Shown: positions 25,559 to 34,907, counted from the stretch's first letter. The stretch: DNA of 64,000 bases from Clostridium cellulovorans 743B (GCF_000145275.1 NC_014393.1:2418001-2482000); one strand, 5' to 3'. Translations and numbers: made by a program. The notes: generated by a model from the letters alone, not told the origin.

Positions 25559-26374
25559 ATGAAATACAATGTAGTAATGGAAAGTGCAAGTTATATAAAG
25601 GATATAGTTAATGAAGAATTAGAAATAGGCATTATTTTAGGTTCTGGACTTGGTAGTTTAGCTTCAGAGGTAATTAACGCTAAAGTGGTAAGTTATTCGG
25701 ATATTCCTAACTTTCCAGTTTCAACAGTACAAGGTCATGCAGGGCAATTTGTAATAGGGGAGTTATGTGGAAAAAAAGTTATCATGATGCAAGGAAGATT
25801 TCATTATTATGAGGGTAATCCAATGGCGGTTACAGCATTACCTGTTTATGTTATGAAAGAACTTGGTATTAAAACTTTGATAGTTACTAATGCTGCTGGT
25901 GGAGTTAACACTGAATTTAAACCAGGCAACCTTATGATAATAAAGGACCATATAAATTTCTCTGGAGTTAATCCTCTAATAGGAGAAAATGATGATGAAA
26001 TAGGTCCTCGTTTCCCAGATATGTCCGTAGCTTATTCAAAGGAACTTATTGAAATAGTCAAGAAAGCTGCTAAAGAAACTAACATTGATATGGTTGAAGG
26101 TACATATGTTATGATGAGTGGACCGAGCTATGAAACACCAGCAGAAATTAGAATGCTTAGGATAGTAGGTGGAGATGCGGTAGGTATGTCTACGGTTCCA
26201 GAGGCAATTGCTGCGTCACATTGTGGCATAAAGACTATAGGAATATCTTGTATAACGAATATGGCAGCAGGGATATTAGATGTACCACTTAATCATCAAG
26301 AGGTAATGGAAACTTCAGCTATGGTTAAGGAACAATTCATAAGCTTAATAAAGAAGACATTAGAATTGCTTTAA
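25559..26374 (+). CDS. punA: Purine-nucleoside phosphorylase
   Basis: 271 residues, the trimeric PNP type. It splits (deoxy)inosine and (deoxy)guanosine with phosphate to the base and (deoxy)ribose 1-phosphate. Motifs: GIILGSGLGSLA, VQGHAGQF, GRFHYYEGN, VTNAAGGVN, and GDAVGMSTVPEAIAASHCG with the substrate-binding methionine. The ATG at 25559 is preferred because GGTGAGGGAG lies just upstream. It is followed 37 bp later by pdp, giving a two-gene nucleoside salvage unit. Confidence 0.95.
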   Translation: MKYNVVMESASYIKDIVNEELEIGIILGSGLGSLASEVINAKVVSYSDIPNFPVSTVQGHAGQFVIGELCGKKVIMMQGRFHYYEGNPMAVTALPVYVMKELGIKTLIVTNAAGGVNTEFKPGNLMIIKDHINFSGVNPLIGENDDEIGPRFPDMSVAYSKELIEIVKKAAKETNIDMVEGTYVMMSGPSYETPAEIRMLRIVGGDAVGMSTVPEAIAASHCGIKTIGISCITNMAAGILDVPLNHQEVMETSAMVKEQFISLIKKTLELL

Positions 26375-26411
26375 TTCTTATTCTTAATACAGCATATAGG
26401 AGATAACTAAT

Positions 26412-27716
26412 ATGAGAATGTACGATTTAATAGCAAAAAAACAAGCAGGATTTGAGCTTAGTAAAGAAGAAATCAATTATTTTATTGAAGGATATACAAA
26501 GGGTACAATACCAGATTATCAAGTATCAGCACTTTTGATGGCTATATACTTTAAAAAGATGAATGAAAGAGAAACTGCAGATTTGACCATGGCAATGGTA
26601 AATTCTGGAGATGTCTTGGATTTATCTATGATTGAAGGTGTTAAAGTTGATAAGCATAGTACTGGAGGAGTAGGAGATACTACAACTCTTGTATTAACTC
26701 CTATGGTAGCTGCGTTAGGAATTCCAGTGGCTAAAATGTCTGGAAGAGGACTAGGTCATACTGGTGGAACTATAGATAAACTTGAAACATTTAAAGGTTT
26801 TTCGGTTGAAATGTCAAAAGAAAAGTTTATTGAAGATGTTAATAACATTAAGATAGCCGTTGTTGGTCAAACGGCAGATTTAGTACCAGCAGATAAGAAA
26901 TTGTATGCCCTAAGAGATGTAACTTCTACAGTAGAAAATATTTCATTAATCGCTTCTAGTATTATGAGTAAAAAAATCGCCTCTGGAGCAGATGCAATAG
27001 TGCTTGATGTAAAAGTTGGTGATGGTGCCTTCATGAAGAGTTATGAAGATGCTAAAAATTTAGGTGAGGCTATGGTCTCTATTGGTGATAATGTTGGAAG
27101 AAGAACAATAGCTGTTATATCTGATATGGATCAACCTTTAGGTTTGGCTGTAGGAAATGCCCTTGAGGTAAAAGAAGCAATAGAAACTTTAAAGGGCAAT
27201 GGACCTAAAGACTTATTTGAACTTTGCTTAACATTAGGATCTAATATGGTAATGTTAGCGAATGAATCGTTAACTGAAGCAAAAGCTAGAGAAATGCTAT
27301 TAGAGACGATAACTTCTGGAGCTGCGATAGCTAAATTAAAAGAATTTATTGCTGCTCAGGGTGGAGATGTCTCTTGTATAGATGATATAAACTTACTTCC
27401 AAAAGCTCAGCATATAATTGAGGTTAAAAGTGATAAAGAGGGCTATGTATCTAAGATACACGCACAAGAAATTGGAGTAGTTGCTATGAAACTAGGCGCT
27501 GGTCGTGAGACAAAAGAAAGTGTTATCGATTTAGCTGTTGGGGTAGTGTTAAATAAAAAGAGAAATGATTATGTAGAGGTTGGAGATACATTAGCATATA
27601 TCCATGCTAATTCATTAGAATTAGGTTCTAAGCTAAAAGAGGAATTAGCTTCTTGTTATGAAATATCAAAGGAATATGAAGAAAAGATACCTCTTATTTA
27701 CGACATAATAAAATAA
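26412..27716 (+). CDS. pdp: Pyrimidine-nucleoside phosphorylase
   Basis: 434 residues. It phosphorolyses uridine, thymidine and deoxyuridine. It has the family signature KMSGRGLGHTGGTIDKLE and the phosphate-binding loop KHSTGGVGDT, with KIASGADAIVLDVKVGDGAFMK further on. AGGAGATAA precedes the ATG. It is in the same unit as punA and ends in a strong terminator. Confidence 0.95.
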   Translation: MRMYDLIAKKQAGFELSKEEINYFIEGYTKGTIPDYQVSALLMAIYFKKMNERETADLTMAMVNSGDVLDLSMIEGVKVDKHSTGGVGDTTTLVLTPMVAALGIPVAKMSGRGLGHTGGTIDKLETFKGFSVEMSKEKFIEDVNNIKIAVVGQTADLVPADKKLYALRDVTSTVENISLIASSIMSKKIASGADAIVLDVKVGDGAFMKSYEDAKNLGEAMVSIGDNVGRRTIAVISDMDQPLGLAVGNALEVKEAIETLKGNGPKDLFELCLTLGSNMVMLANESLTEAKAREMLLETITSGAAIAKLKEFIAAQGGDVSCIDDINLLPKAQHIIEVKSDKEGYVSKIHAQEIGVVAMKLGAGRETKESVIDLAVGVVLNKKRNDYVEVGDTLAYIHANSLELGSKLKEELASCYEISKEYEEKIPLIYDIIK

Positions 27717-27720
27717 GTTA

Positions 27721-27749
27721 AAACCAGACACTTTATGTCTGGTTTTTTT
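27721..27749 (+). terminator. Terminator of punA-pdp
   Basis: A 10-bp perfect stem AAACCAGACA/TGTCTGGTTT with a 5-nt loop, then a run of T. Confidence 0.9.
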
Positions 27750-27812
27750 GTGATAATTTTAGATATTAAGGGGAAAATAACTATACAACTTTAATTTTTA
27801 GGAGGAAGAATT

Positions 27813-29024
27813 ATGAAAGTAAAAAAGAAGAGATTGATAAGTTTATTTCTGGTATTGATTTCAATTTTTCAGTTATTTGTCCCTAAAGCAGCTATAGTAG
27901 TTTTTGCAGAAGAGGCAGCTGTTGAAACTAGTGCAGCGAAAGATACTACTGCTATTAACGTTGAAGCAAACTCAGCTTTACTTATGGAGCCAAACACAGG
28001 AAAGGTTTTATATGAAAAAAATATTCATGATAAATATGCACCAGCATCAGTTACAAAAATAATGACAATGCTCTTAGCAATGGAAGCTATAGACAGTGGT
28101 AGAATCAAACTTACAGACACAATAACTGTAAGTGAAAATGCTAAGAAAATGGGTGGCAGTTCTATGATTTTAGAGACTGGGGAAGTGAGAACTGTAGAAG
28201 AAATAATAAAAGGGATTGCAATTGCTTCAGGAAATGATGCTGCAGTAGCTATGGCAGAATACATAGGGGGTTCAGAAGAAAACTTTGTTGTAATGATGAA
28301 TAAGAAATGTGAAGAACTAGGAATGAAGAATACGACCTTTAAAAATTGCACAGGATTGAGTGCTGATGGACATTTAAGTACTGCTTATGATATATCATTG
28401 ATGTCAAGAGAACTTTTAAAACACCCAACAATATTGAAATATTCTAGTATATATATGGAGACTATTTCTGAAGGTAGAAAGACTCCAATTGAACTTGTAA
28501 ATCATAATAAGCTAGTAAGATTCTTTAAGGGTTGTGATGGTCTTAAAACTGGTTTTACAAGTGAGGCAAAGTATTGTATCAGTGCCACAGCTACAAGAGA
28601 TGGTGTTAGAATGCTTTCGGTAATAATGGGTGCACCGACCTTTAAAGTGAGAAATAGGGACGCTTCTATGCTTATGAATTATGGCTTTTCAAAATTTGAA
28701 AGCAAAGTTATCGTTAAAAAGGATGATGAAGTAGATAAGGTATCATTTGATAAAAAAGGTGATAAGTTCTTAATGGCTAAGAGTTGTGATGAAGTAAGGG
28801 TAGTTGTTGAAAAAGGTGGTAATATTGAAACAACTAAAAAGATAATCTTAAATGATAATCTTAAGGAAATAAAACAAGGTCAAATGATTGGTAAATGTGA
28901 ATTTTATAATGGAGATGTACTTGTAGGAACAGTTAACATATATAGTGACAGGGATATTAAAGGTAATAATTTAATAAATAATATCAAGGAATTTTTTACG
29001 GGTATTTTTGAACACGCTGTATAA
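27813..29024 (+). CDS. dacF: D-alanyl-D-alanine carboxypeptidase, DacF-like
   Basis: 403 residues. A low-molecular-weight penicillin-binding protein that trims D-Ala from peptidoglycan stem peptides outside the membrane. Signal peptide about 1-32, ending VVFA. The catalytic motifs are Ser79-Val-Thr-Lys82, SGNDAAV (SxN) and LKTGFTSEA (KTG). A C-terminal beta-rich PBP5_C-type domain and an amphipathic tail (NNIKEFFTGIFEHAV) follow. GGAGG precedes the ATG. DacF in Bacillus acts in spore cortex synthesis; the assignment here rests on overall resemblance. A second family member is at 31655. Confidence 0.88.
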   Translation: MKVKKKRLISLFLVLISIFQLFVPKAAIVVFAEEAAVETSAAKDTTAINVEANSALLMEPNTGKVLYEKNIHDKYAPASVTKIMTMLLAMEAIDSGRIKLTDTITVSENAKKMGGSSMILETGEVRTVEEIIKGIAIASGNDAAVAMAEYIGGSEENFVVMMNKKCEELGMKNTTFKNCTGLSADGHLSTAYDISLMSRELLKHPTILKYSSIYMETISEGRKTPIELVNHNKLVRFFKGCDGLKTGFTSEAKYCISATATRDGVRMLSVIMGAPTFKVRNRDASMLMNYGFSKFESKVIVKKDDEVDKVSFDKKGDKFLMAKSCDEVRVVVEKGGNIETTKKIILNDNLKEIKQGQMIGKCEFYNGDVLVGTVNIYSDRDIKGNNLINNIKEFFTGIFEHAV

Positions 29025-29066
29025 AGGTTTACAAGCTAATAGAAAATCTAATATATAGTTTTTCTC

Positions 29067-29109
29067 AAACTCACAAATATGATAAAATATTTGTGAGTTT
29101 TTATTTTTT
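29067..29109 (+). terminator. dacF terminator
   Basis: A 14-bp perfect stem (29067-29080 with 29087-29100, AAACTCACAAATAT) with a 6-nt loop, then TTATTTTTTAAG. Confidence 0.9.
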
Positions 29110-29169
29110 AAGTTACATAGTATAATGAGTTAAGAAAAACACTTTATATAAGATATAGGTGGTATAGTA

Positions 29170-29925
29170 ATGGCGTTGAATATTAAACTTGAAAATTTTG
29201 AAGGTCCCTTTGATCTTCTATTGCATTTAATTAAAAAGAATAAAATGAATATCTATGATATAAAGATTTTAGATATAACTAATCAGTATCTAGAGATAAT
29301 ACGAACTATGAGCGAAATGGATTTAGAACTTACTTCTGAGTTTATAGTTACAGCAGCAACATTAATTGAAATAAAGTCATCAATGTTGTTGCCTAAGGAT
29401 AAGGAAGAAGAAGAGGAAGAGGAGGAAAATTCAACTGACAATTTGATTAAAAAGTTGATTCAGTATAGAAAATTTAAAAGTGCCGCGGGGTATCTTAAAG
29501 AAAGAGCTACATCCTTTGGACAGGTATATACAAAGAAACCTGAAATAATAGAAGAGAAAAAAGGTGAAGTAAAACTTGAAGATCTTTTGAAAGAAGTAAC
29601 GATGATAAGTTTATATAATCTTTTTCATCAGCTCATGATTGATTATAGCGAAAAAATGAATCTGCATATCATTGATAAAGAAATAAAGATAGATGTATAT
29701 AAAGTTGAAGATAAAATGGATATGTTTAAGGAGTTCTTTAAAGTTAATAAAACTATGAATTTTAGTTATATAGTCAAAGGTTATAAGGATAAAATTGAAG
29801 TTGTTGTAGCATTTTTAGCTGCTCTTGAATTGGCTAAGTTAAAAGAAGTTAAGATACTCCAAGAAGAAAACTTTAAGGAAATTTACTTAGAGCGAATTAC
29901 AACTGGAGAGGAAATTGAAATATGA
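29170..29925 (+). CDS. scpA: Segregation and condensation protein A
   Basis: 251 residues. The kleisin of the bacterial Smc complex; its N-terminus binds the Smc neck and its C-terminus the Smc head. The N-terminal NFEGPFDLLLHLIKKNKMNIYDIKI is diagnostic, and the C-terminal winged helix ends VAFLAALELAKLKEV. An acidic EEEEEEE run lies near residue 80. GGTGG precedes the ATG. Its stop overlaps the scpB start (ATGA), so the two are coupled. Confidence 0.95.
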   Translation: MALNIKLENFEGPFDLLLHLIKKNKMNIYDIKILDITNQYLEIIRTMSEMDLELTSEFIVTAATLIEIKSSMLLPKDKEEEEEEEENSTDNLIKKLIQYRKFKSAAGYLKERATSFGQVYTKKPEIIEEKKGEVKLEDLLKEVTMISLYNLFHQLMIDYSEKMNLHIIDKEIKIDVYKVEDKMDMFKEFFKVNKTMNFSYIVKGYKDKIEVVVAFLAALELAKLKEVKILQEENFKEIYLERITTGEEIEI

Positions 29926-30527
29926 GAGATAACATGAATCAAATTGAATTTATAGACAATGAAGAAGAAAGCAGATTATTTTCAATTATCGAAAGTTTGC
30001 TTTTTGTCAGTGGAGAGCCTTTAAATATTAAACAGATTTCAGAGATAATAGAATGTAGTTATAGTAAAACCCTTGCATTATTAGAATCCTATGGTGAGGA
30101 ATTATCTAATTCAAAACGAGGTATCAAGCTTATGATGTTAGAAGATAATTATCAGCTTGTTACAAAAGAAGAAAATGCAGAATTCATACAAAGATTATTA
30201 AAAACAAATAGCAGACAATCTTTATCGCAAGCTGCGTTAGAAACATTGGCTATAATAGCTTACAAGCAACCAATTACTAGAGTTGACGTAGATGAAATAA
30301 GGGGAGTTAAGTCTGATAGAGCTATTTATACTCTTGTAGAAAAGAAGCTTATAAAGGAAAGTGGTAGAATGGATATACCAGGACGTCCGATATTATATGC
30401 AACTACTGATGAATTTTTGAGGTATTTCCAGTTAGAAAATTTAAAACAGCTTCCTAATTTAGAAGAGTTAGAAGAATTAATAGCTATTGATGCAGATGTT
30501 GATATAGATAATGGTGAAGAAGAATAA
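29922..30527 (+). CDS. scpB: Segregation and condensation protein B
   Basis: 201 residues with two winged-helix domains. It dimerises on ScpA. SIIESLLFVSGEPLNIKQISEIIE and ALETLAIIAYKQPITRVDVDEIRGVKSD are diagnostic. The start overlaps the scpA stop by 4 bp; an internal ATG at 29934 is a weaker alternative. The acidic C-terminus overlaps a palindromic terminator shared with the convergent ytfJ gene. Confidence 0.95.
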   Translation: MRDNMNQIEFIDNEEESRLFSIIESLLFVSGEPLNIKQISEIIECSYSKTLALLESYGEELSNSKRGIKLMMLEDNYQLVTKEENAEFIQRLLKTNSRQSLSQAALETLAIIAYKQPITRVDVDEIRGVKSDRAIYTLVEKKLIKESGRMDIPGRPILYATTDEFLRYFQLENLKQLPNLEELEELIAIDADVDIDNGEEE

Positions 30528-30556
30528 TAAGGTTTAAACCTTATTATTCTTCTTTT
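30519..30556. terminator. Shared palindromic terminator of scpB and ytfJ
   Basis: A 34-bp perfect palindrome (30519-30552, arms GAAGAATAATAAGG with TTTAAA in the middle). It contains the scpB TAA and reaches into the ytfJ stop, so it ends both convergent genes. Confidence 0.85.
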
Positions 30557-30969
30557 GTATTTTTAGTGCTTTCAGTTGCAGATTTGTCTTTATTAAATGT
30601 CTTCTTTATGAAATCAAGTATATCTGGTACAGTATCAATGAGTTTTTCAACGCTGTCATTAAACTCTAGAGGCATTAATCTAAATTTATCACCTCTTACG
30701 ATTAAAAAGCCTACTGGCTTAATGGAAACTCCAGCACCAGAACCACCACCAAAAGGCATAGAGTGAACTTTTTCTTTGTATTCTGGGCAGTGTTTAGTTG
30801 AATATTCACCACCACCAGATCCAAAACCTAAAGAAACTTTTGAAATTGGCAGAATTGTTGAACCATCTCCAGTGACAATAGGATCACCAATAACGGTGCT
30901 TACATCCATCATTTCTCTTAAGTTTTCAATAGTACATTTAAGTAAATCGTTTATTGGATGATCTTCCAT
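30544..30969 (-). CDS. ytfJ: Sporulation protein YtfJ (GerW family)
   Basis: 141 residues. DUF-type GerW/YtfJ protein: LREMMDVSTVIGDPIVTGDGSTILPISKVSLGFGSGGGEY followed by GFLIVRGDKF. Family members are spore proteins; in Bacillus GerW is needed for germination with some nutrients. AAGGAGAG precedes the ATG. The start overlaps the end of the upstream DUF2953 gene by 32 bp, so the two are coupled, an arrangement common in clostridia. Confidence 0.9.
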   Translation of the reverse strand: MEDHPINDLLKCTIENLREMMDVSTVIGDPIVTGDGSTILPISKVSLGFGSGGGEYSTKHCPEYKEKVHSMPFGGGSGAGVSIKPVGFLIVRGDKFRLMPLEFNDSVEKLIDTVPDILDFIKKTFNKDKSATESTKNTKEE

Positions 30970-31573
30970 AGTAATCTCTCCTTGAATTTATTTTTGAATT
31001 TGAAATTAGAATCTTATAGGCATAAAAAGCTATATATGTAATCTTGGCAAAATTTATAATAAATATACATGAGAAATTAAAAGAAATTTCTTCTTTATTA
31101 AAGTTTGGAATTATTTTAAATGAATAATCTTTTATGTGTACTAAAAATTCAAAGAACTTATATATAATACAATGCATTGAACAAATGGACCAGTAAGCCA
31201 TTGCTGTATTATATGGATCTTGAAGTCCATAATTAAAATTCATATGCAATTTCCTTATAGTAAATACTTTTTTAAACTTTCCGTGCAATTTAAGTACTGT
31301 CGGGATTGATAAATTTTCATTAATACGATCCATAATTGCTTTTTTCTTTTTAGATGCATTCTTCTTTTCTTTTTTCTTCTTAGTTTCTATAGTTTCTTTT
31401 AAATTTTCATCCTTATTAGCTTTTTTAAGTTTTTTATTTAAACTAATCTTTTTCCCATAAACATGTATTTCTATTGCGTCTTTAGAAAAATTACCTTTAA
31501 TAATTACGGGAATAGGAAGTAAAAATAAAATAATTAGAAATAATAAAAGATATAGAAAGATTTTTAGTATCAT
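30938..31573 (-). CDS. DUF2953 family membrane-anchored protein
   Basis: 211 residues. One N-terminal membrane helix (FLYLLLFLIILFLLPIPVII), a lysine-rich linker with long KKKK runs at about 60-90, and a C-terminal part with GLQDPYNTAMAYW, typical of DUF2953. The function is unknown; in clostridia and bacilli it is found before ytfJ. The ATG at 31573 has GGAGG 7 nt upstream; an earlier in-frame start lacks a site. Confidence 0.8.
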   Translation of the reverse strand: MILKIFLYLLLFLIILFLLPIPVIIKGNFSKDAIEIHVYGKKISLNKKLKKANKDENLKETIETKKKKEKKNASKKKKAIMDRINENLSIPTVLKLHGKFKKVFTIRKLHMNFNYGLQDPYNTAMAYWSICSMHCIIYKFFEFLVHIKDYSFKIIPNFNKEEISFNFSCIFIINFAKITYIAFYAYKILISNSKINSRRDYYGRSSNKRFT

Positions 31574-31654
31574 GTTTATTCCTCCATATACAACATTAGA
31601 TATTATTGCCAAGGAACGATAAACTTAAAACAAAATAATGGTGAGGTGATAGAA

Positions 31655-32704
31655 TTGTTCAAAAAAAAATTTAGAAATTCTTTTCTTATAGCAGTAATGA
31701 TATTGATATCTATATCTAATAATATTACTGCGTATGGTAAAGTGTTAAGTATTGATGCGAGAGCGGCAATTGCTATGGATGTCAAAAGTAAAAGAGTGTT
31801 ATATGAAAAAAATTCGGTTAGTTTGATTCCAATGGCTAGTACAACGAAGATAATGACGTCTCTCGTGGCTTTAACTTATGGCAATCTTGATCAAGAGATT
31901 ACTATTTCAAAAAAAGCAGCAGCAATTAGAGGATCAACTGTAAACTATATGGCTGGGGAGAAGGTGACGTTAAGAGAGCTTTTATATGGATTAATGCTGA
32001 GATCTGGCAACGATGCAGCTATTGCTATAGCTGAAGGAATAGCAGGGGATGTAGATTCTTTTTTAGTGCTTATGAATGAATACGCAAATCTTATTGGTGC
32101 TACTAATTCTCATTTTGAATCTCCTCATGGTCTTGATAGTAATCAGCATTACACAACAACTTACGATCTAGCGATTATTACGTCTAAAGCTATGGAAAAT
32201 AGAACTTTTAGAGAAATTGTAGGATGTAGATCTATAGAGAAAGGTGCATCTGGATTTACTCGTGGTTATAGCAATATAAATAAAATACTTTTTTTGCATG
32301 GAGATGCTACAGGTGTTAAGACTGGTTATACAGGCCAGGCAGGAAAGTGTTTAGTGTCTTCTTTCAATTATGACGGTAATGATATAGTTGTCATTGTATT
32401 AAATTGCAATCCAAGATGGGGGGAAACCTTAAAGATATATAATCATGTTAAAGACAATTATGAATATAAAAAACTTTGCTCAAAAGAAGATGATATTGCT
32501 ATAATAAATACGAAAAAATCTAAATATAAATTATTTCTTGAAGAGGATATGATTCTTCCAATAAAAAGAAATGCTAATTTTGCTCTCAATGTTGTTAAAC
32601 CTAAGTATGTAAAAAAAGATACTGGATACTATGGTAGAATAGAAGTGATTGAAGAGGGGAAAATGATATTTAATAAGGAATTACTAAAAGAAAAAATTGA
32701 TTAG
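31655..32704 (+). CDS. D-alanyl-D-alanine carboxypeptidase (DacB/DacF family)
   Basis: 349 residues. Signal peptide about 1-27. The catalytic motifs are Ser62-Thr-Thr-Lys65, RSGNDAAIAIAEG (SxN) and VKTGYTGQAG (KTG). It acts on peptidoglycan outside the membrane. It is shorter than the DacF copy at 27813 because the C-terminal domain is reduced. The start is TTG at 31655: GAGGTG lies 6 nt upstream, while the in-frame GTG at 31646 overlaps that site. A sporulation role is plausible from the neighbouring ytfJ, but not shown. Confidence 0.88.
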   Translation: MFKKKFRNSFLIAVMILISISNNITAYGKVLSIDARAAIAMDVKSKRVLYEKNSVSLIPMASTTKIMTSLVALTYGNLDQEITISKKAAAIRGSTVNYMAGEKVTLRELLYGLMLRSGNDAAIAIAEGIAGDVDSFLVLMNEYANLIGATNSHFESPHGLDSNQHYTTTYDLAIITSKAMENRTFREIVGCRSIEKGASGFTRGYSNINKILFLHGDATGVKTGYTGQAGKCLVSSFNYDGNDIVVIVLNCNPRWGETLKIYNHVKDNYEYKKLCSKEDDIAIINTKKSKYKLFLEEDMILPIKRNANFALNVVKPKYVKKDTGYYGRIEVIEEGKMIFNKELLKEKID

Positions 32705-32764
32705 CTTATAAAAGGAAAAACTTTTTTAAATAAGAAGCGTTATATTACTAATATTAAATTTTTA

Positions 32765-32793
32765 TTGACATTATCCAGAACCTTTGCTATACT
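32765..32793 (+). promoter_or_regulatory. tRNA-Leu promoter
   Basis: -35 TTGACA (32765-32770), a 17-bp spacer, and -10 TATACT (32788-32793), about 54 bp before the tRNA. Confidence 0.85.
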
Positions 32794-32846
32794 ATCACAT
32801 GTGGAAAGCATGATGCGTAAATAAATACGTTTGAAACTTATATTAT

Positions 32847-32932
32847 GCCGCTGTGATGGAATGGCAGACGTGGTGGATTCAAAATCCTCTGGTAGTGATA
32901 CCGTGCCGGTTCGAGTCCGGCTAGCGGCACCA
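32847..32932 (+). tRNA. tRNA-Leu (anticodon CAA)
   Basis: An 86-nt cloverleaf with encoded CCA. Acceptor stem GCCGCTG/TAGCGGC, discriminator A. The anticodon loop TTCAAAA gives CAA, reading UUG. The long variable arm (GGTA/TACC) is typical of class II leucine tRNAs, and the T arm is GCCGG-TTCGAGT-CCGGC. The anticodon stem has a T:T opposition at 28:42 (GTGGA/TCCTC). Confidence 0.95.
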
Positions 32933-32943
32933 TAGAGTTTGAT

Positions 32944-32985
32944 AAAAATAGCTATAGATTTAATTATCTATAGCTATTTTTGTGT
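32944..32985 (+). terminator. tRNA-Leu terminator
   Basis: A 16-bp perfect stem (32944-32959 with 32966-32981) with a 6-nt loop and TTTTT at the end of the right arm. Confidence 0.9.
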
Positions 32986-33176
32986 TTAGTTTGTTGAATA
33001 CATATAAATACAAGACTCGAAAAGGTCAGTTGAAGAATATAAATTAAATATAATTTTTACGAACAGCTGTATTATTTATAGCTGCTTTTCTTATATTAAG
33101 AACATATAAAAATAATTAAAATATAGTGCAAGGATTTATGAGATTGATTCGTGTTATAAGTGAAAGGGGATTTACT

Positions 33177-33680
33177 ATGGATGAAGTGGCATTAGACGAG
33201 GCTATATTAAAGACAGATGATATAATTGAAGATCTTCATAAATATGCCGATATGGTTAGAAGAATTTGTTTTATCTATCTTCGTGATGAAGCTGATGTAG
33301 AGGATGTATTTCAAGATGTCTTCTTGAAGCTTATGCAGAATGATAAGGTTTTTAATGACGAAGAACATAAAAAAGCATGGATATGTAGGGTAACGATAAA
33401 TAAATGTAAGGATCTTTGTAAAAGCTTTTTTAGGAAAAAGGTTTGTTCCATAGATGATATAGAGTTGCCTTTTGAAGATAAAATAGAAACTGATGTGTTA
33501 TTAGCTGTTTTGTCTTTACCTGCAAAATATAAATCTGTTGTCTATTTATTCTATTATGGGGGATATACTGTTCCTCAGATATCAGATTTATTGAAAGAAA
33601 AAGAAAATACTATTTATTCAAACCTGCACAGAGCAAGAAAATATTTAAGAGAAAAGCTTGGAGGAGTAGATTATGAATAA
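33177..33680 (+). CDS. RNA polymerase sigma factor, sigma-70/ECF type
   Basis: 167 residues. Region 2 (YADMVRRICFIYLRDEADVEDVFQDVFLKLMQ) and a type 2 region 4 (LPAKYKSVVYLFYYGGYTVPQISDLLKEKENTIYSNLHRARKYLREKL) are joined by a short linker, the ECF layout. The ATG at 33177 has AAAGGGGA upstream. Its last codons overlap the start of the anti-sigma gene by 8 bp, so the pair is coupled. No binding site of its own type was recognised upstream, so the regulon is unknown. Confidence 0.88.
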   Translation: MDEVALDEAILKTDDIIEDLHKYADMVRRICFIYLRDEADVEDVFQDVFLKLMQNDKVFNDEEHKKAWICRVTINKCKDLCKSFFRKKVCSIDDIELPFEDKIETDVLLAVLSLPAKYKSVVYLFYYGGYTVPQISDLLKEKENTIYSNLHRARKYLREKLGGVDYE

Positions 33681-34893
33681 CAATATTAAGTCTGCATTGG
33701 ACAAGATTAAAGCTGAAGAAGAATTAATTAAAAAAACTGAAGAGTTTTTAAAAAGTAACATTAAGTTAAAAAACTATAATAATCAAATGACAATGAAAAG
33801 AGGGGGAATATTTGATATGAAGAAAATTACAATTGCAGCTTGTTTAGCATTATTAGTAGGAGGGTTATCATATGGTGGGTATAGTTATTATAATGATAAA
33901 ACACCAGTGGCGTACTTAAGTTTAGATATCAATCCTAGTATTGAACTTGCGATCAATGATTCTAATGAGGTTGTTTCTGCTACAGCCTATAATGGAGATG
34001 GCGAAACTGTGCTTGAGGGAGTAGACGTAGTTAATATGGAGGTTAAAGATGCGGTAAATGAACTTGTAGTATCAGCGTCGGATAATGGATTTATTGCTGA
34101 TGATGGTTCTACTATTATATCTGTAACTTCTGAAACGGACGATACCACATTAGGAGAAGAATTGACAAATGAGGCTGAGGTAGCAGTTGAAGAGGCTATA
34201 ACTGAGACAGAAGATACTGCAGTTGTATATAAGGATAATGTAGCTTTGGCAAGGAGAGACGAAGCTAGAGAATTAGGTATTACTCCAGGAAAACTAAATT
34301 TAATCCAAAAACTTATGGCATTAGATCCAACTATTACTGTTGAGGATTACAAAGAAACTAAAGTTACAAATATTATGAAAAAGGTAGTAGAACTTAAGAA
34401 AAGCCAAAAGGGTAGTAGTGATGCAACTGTAGAAGAGAGTACAGAATTATCGGAGGTTTCAGATGAAATAGAAACAGCTGTTGCAAAAGTAGAAGAAAAC
34501 TATAATAAAAAGACTAATAAAAAAATTGAAACAAACAGTGGGGAAGAGATGGAAAAATCTTCAGATGATACAGCAGCTACTGATTTAAATGATAAAGCTA
34601 AGAAGGATAAAGTTAAAGAAAATAATATAAAACAAGAAAAAAATAATACTGAAGTTGTTTCTCCTACAGAACAACCAGAAGATAATACGCCTATCGGTGA
34701 ACAAGTAGATAAAAGTAAAGGAAAAAAAGCTGAAGAAGCTGCTCCGGTGGTAGAAGGTACTGAACCTGAGTTAACGGTTGATAAACCTCAAGCTTCTGGA
34801 GAGATAGAAAAAGGGAAAGCTAAAGAGAATAACGGGGTAACAAATGGTAAGGTAAGTGATACTCAAGCTGCTACAAATAAGAATAAAAAATAG
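33673..34893 (+). CDS. RsgI-like transmembrane anti-sigma factor
   Basis: 406 residues. The cytoplasmic N-terminus (1-50) is charged and helical, one membrane helix lies at about 52-72, and an extracellular domain begins VAYLSLDINPSIELAIN. That stretch matches the periplasmic region of RsgI-type anti-sigma factors, where self-cleavage at the Asn-Pro bond (here Asn87-Pro88) has been reported. From about 245 the protein is low complexity, rich in Glu, Lys, Asn and Thr, with no recognisable sensory domain. It presumably holds the cotranscribed sigma factor at the membrane. RsgI usually pairs with SigI rather than an ECF factor, which is notable. GGAGG precedes the ATG. Confidence 0.8.
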   Translation: MNNNIKSALDKIKAEEELIKKTEEFLKSNIKLKNYNNQMTMKRGGIFDMKKITIAACLALLVGGLSYGGYSYYNDKTPVAYLSLDINPSIELAINDSNEVVSATAYNGDGETVLEGVDVVNMEVKDAVNELVVSASDNGFIADDGSTIISVTSETDDTTLGEELTNEAEVAVEEAITETEDTAVVYKDNVALARRDEARELGITPGKLNLIQKLMALDPTITVEDYKETKVTNIMKKVVELKKSQKGSSDATVEESTELSEVSDEIETAVAKVEENYNKKTNKKIETNSGEEMEKSSDDTAATDLNDKAKKDKVKENNIKQEKNNTEVVSPTEQPEDNTPIGEQVDKSKGKKAEEAAPVVEGTEPELTVDKPQASGEIEKGKAKENNGVTNGKVSDTQAATNKNKK

Positions 34894-34907
34894 AATATTA
34901 GAATAAT

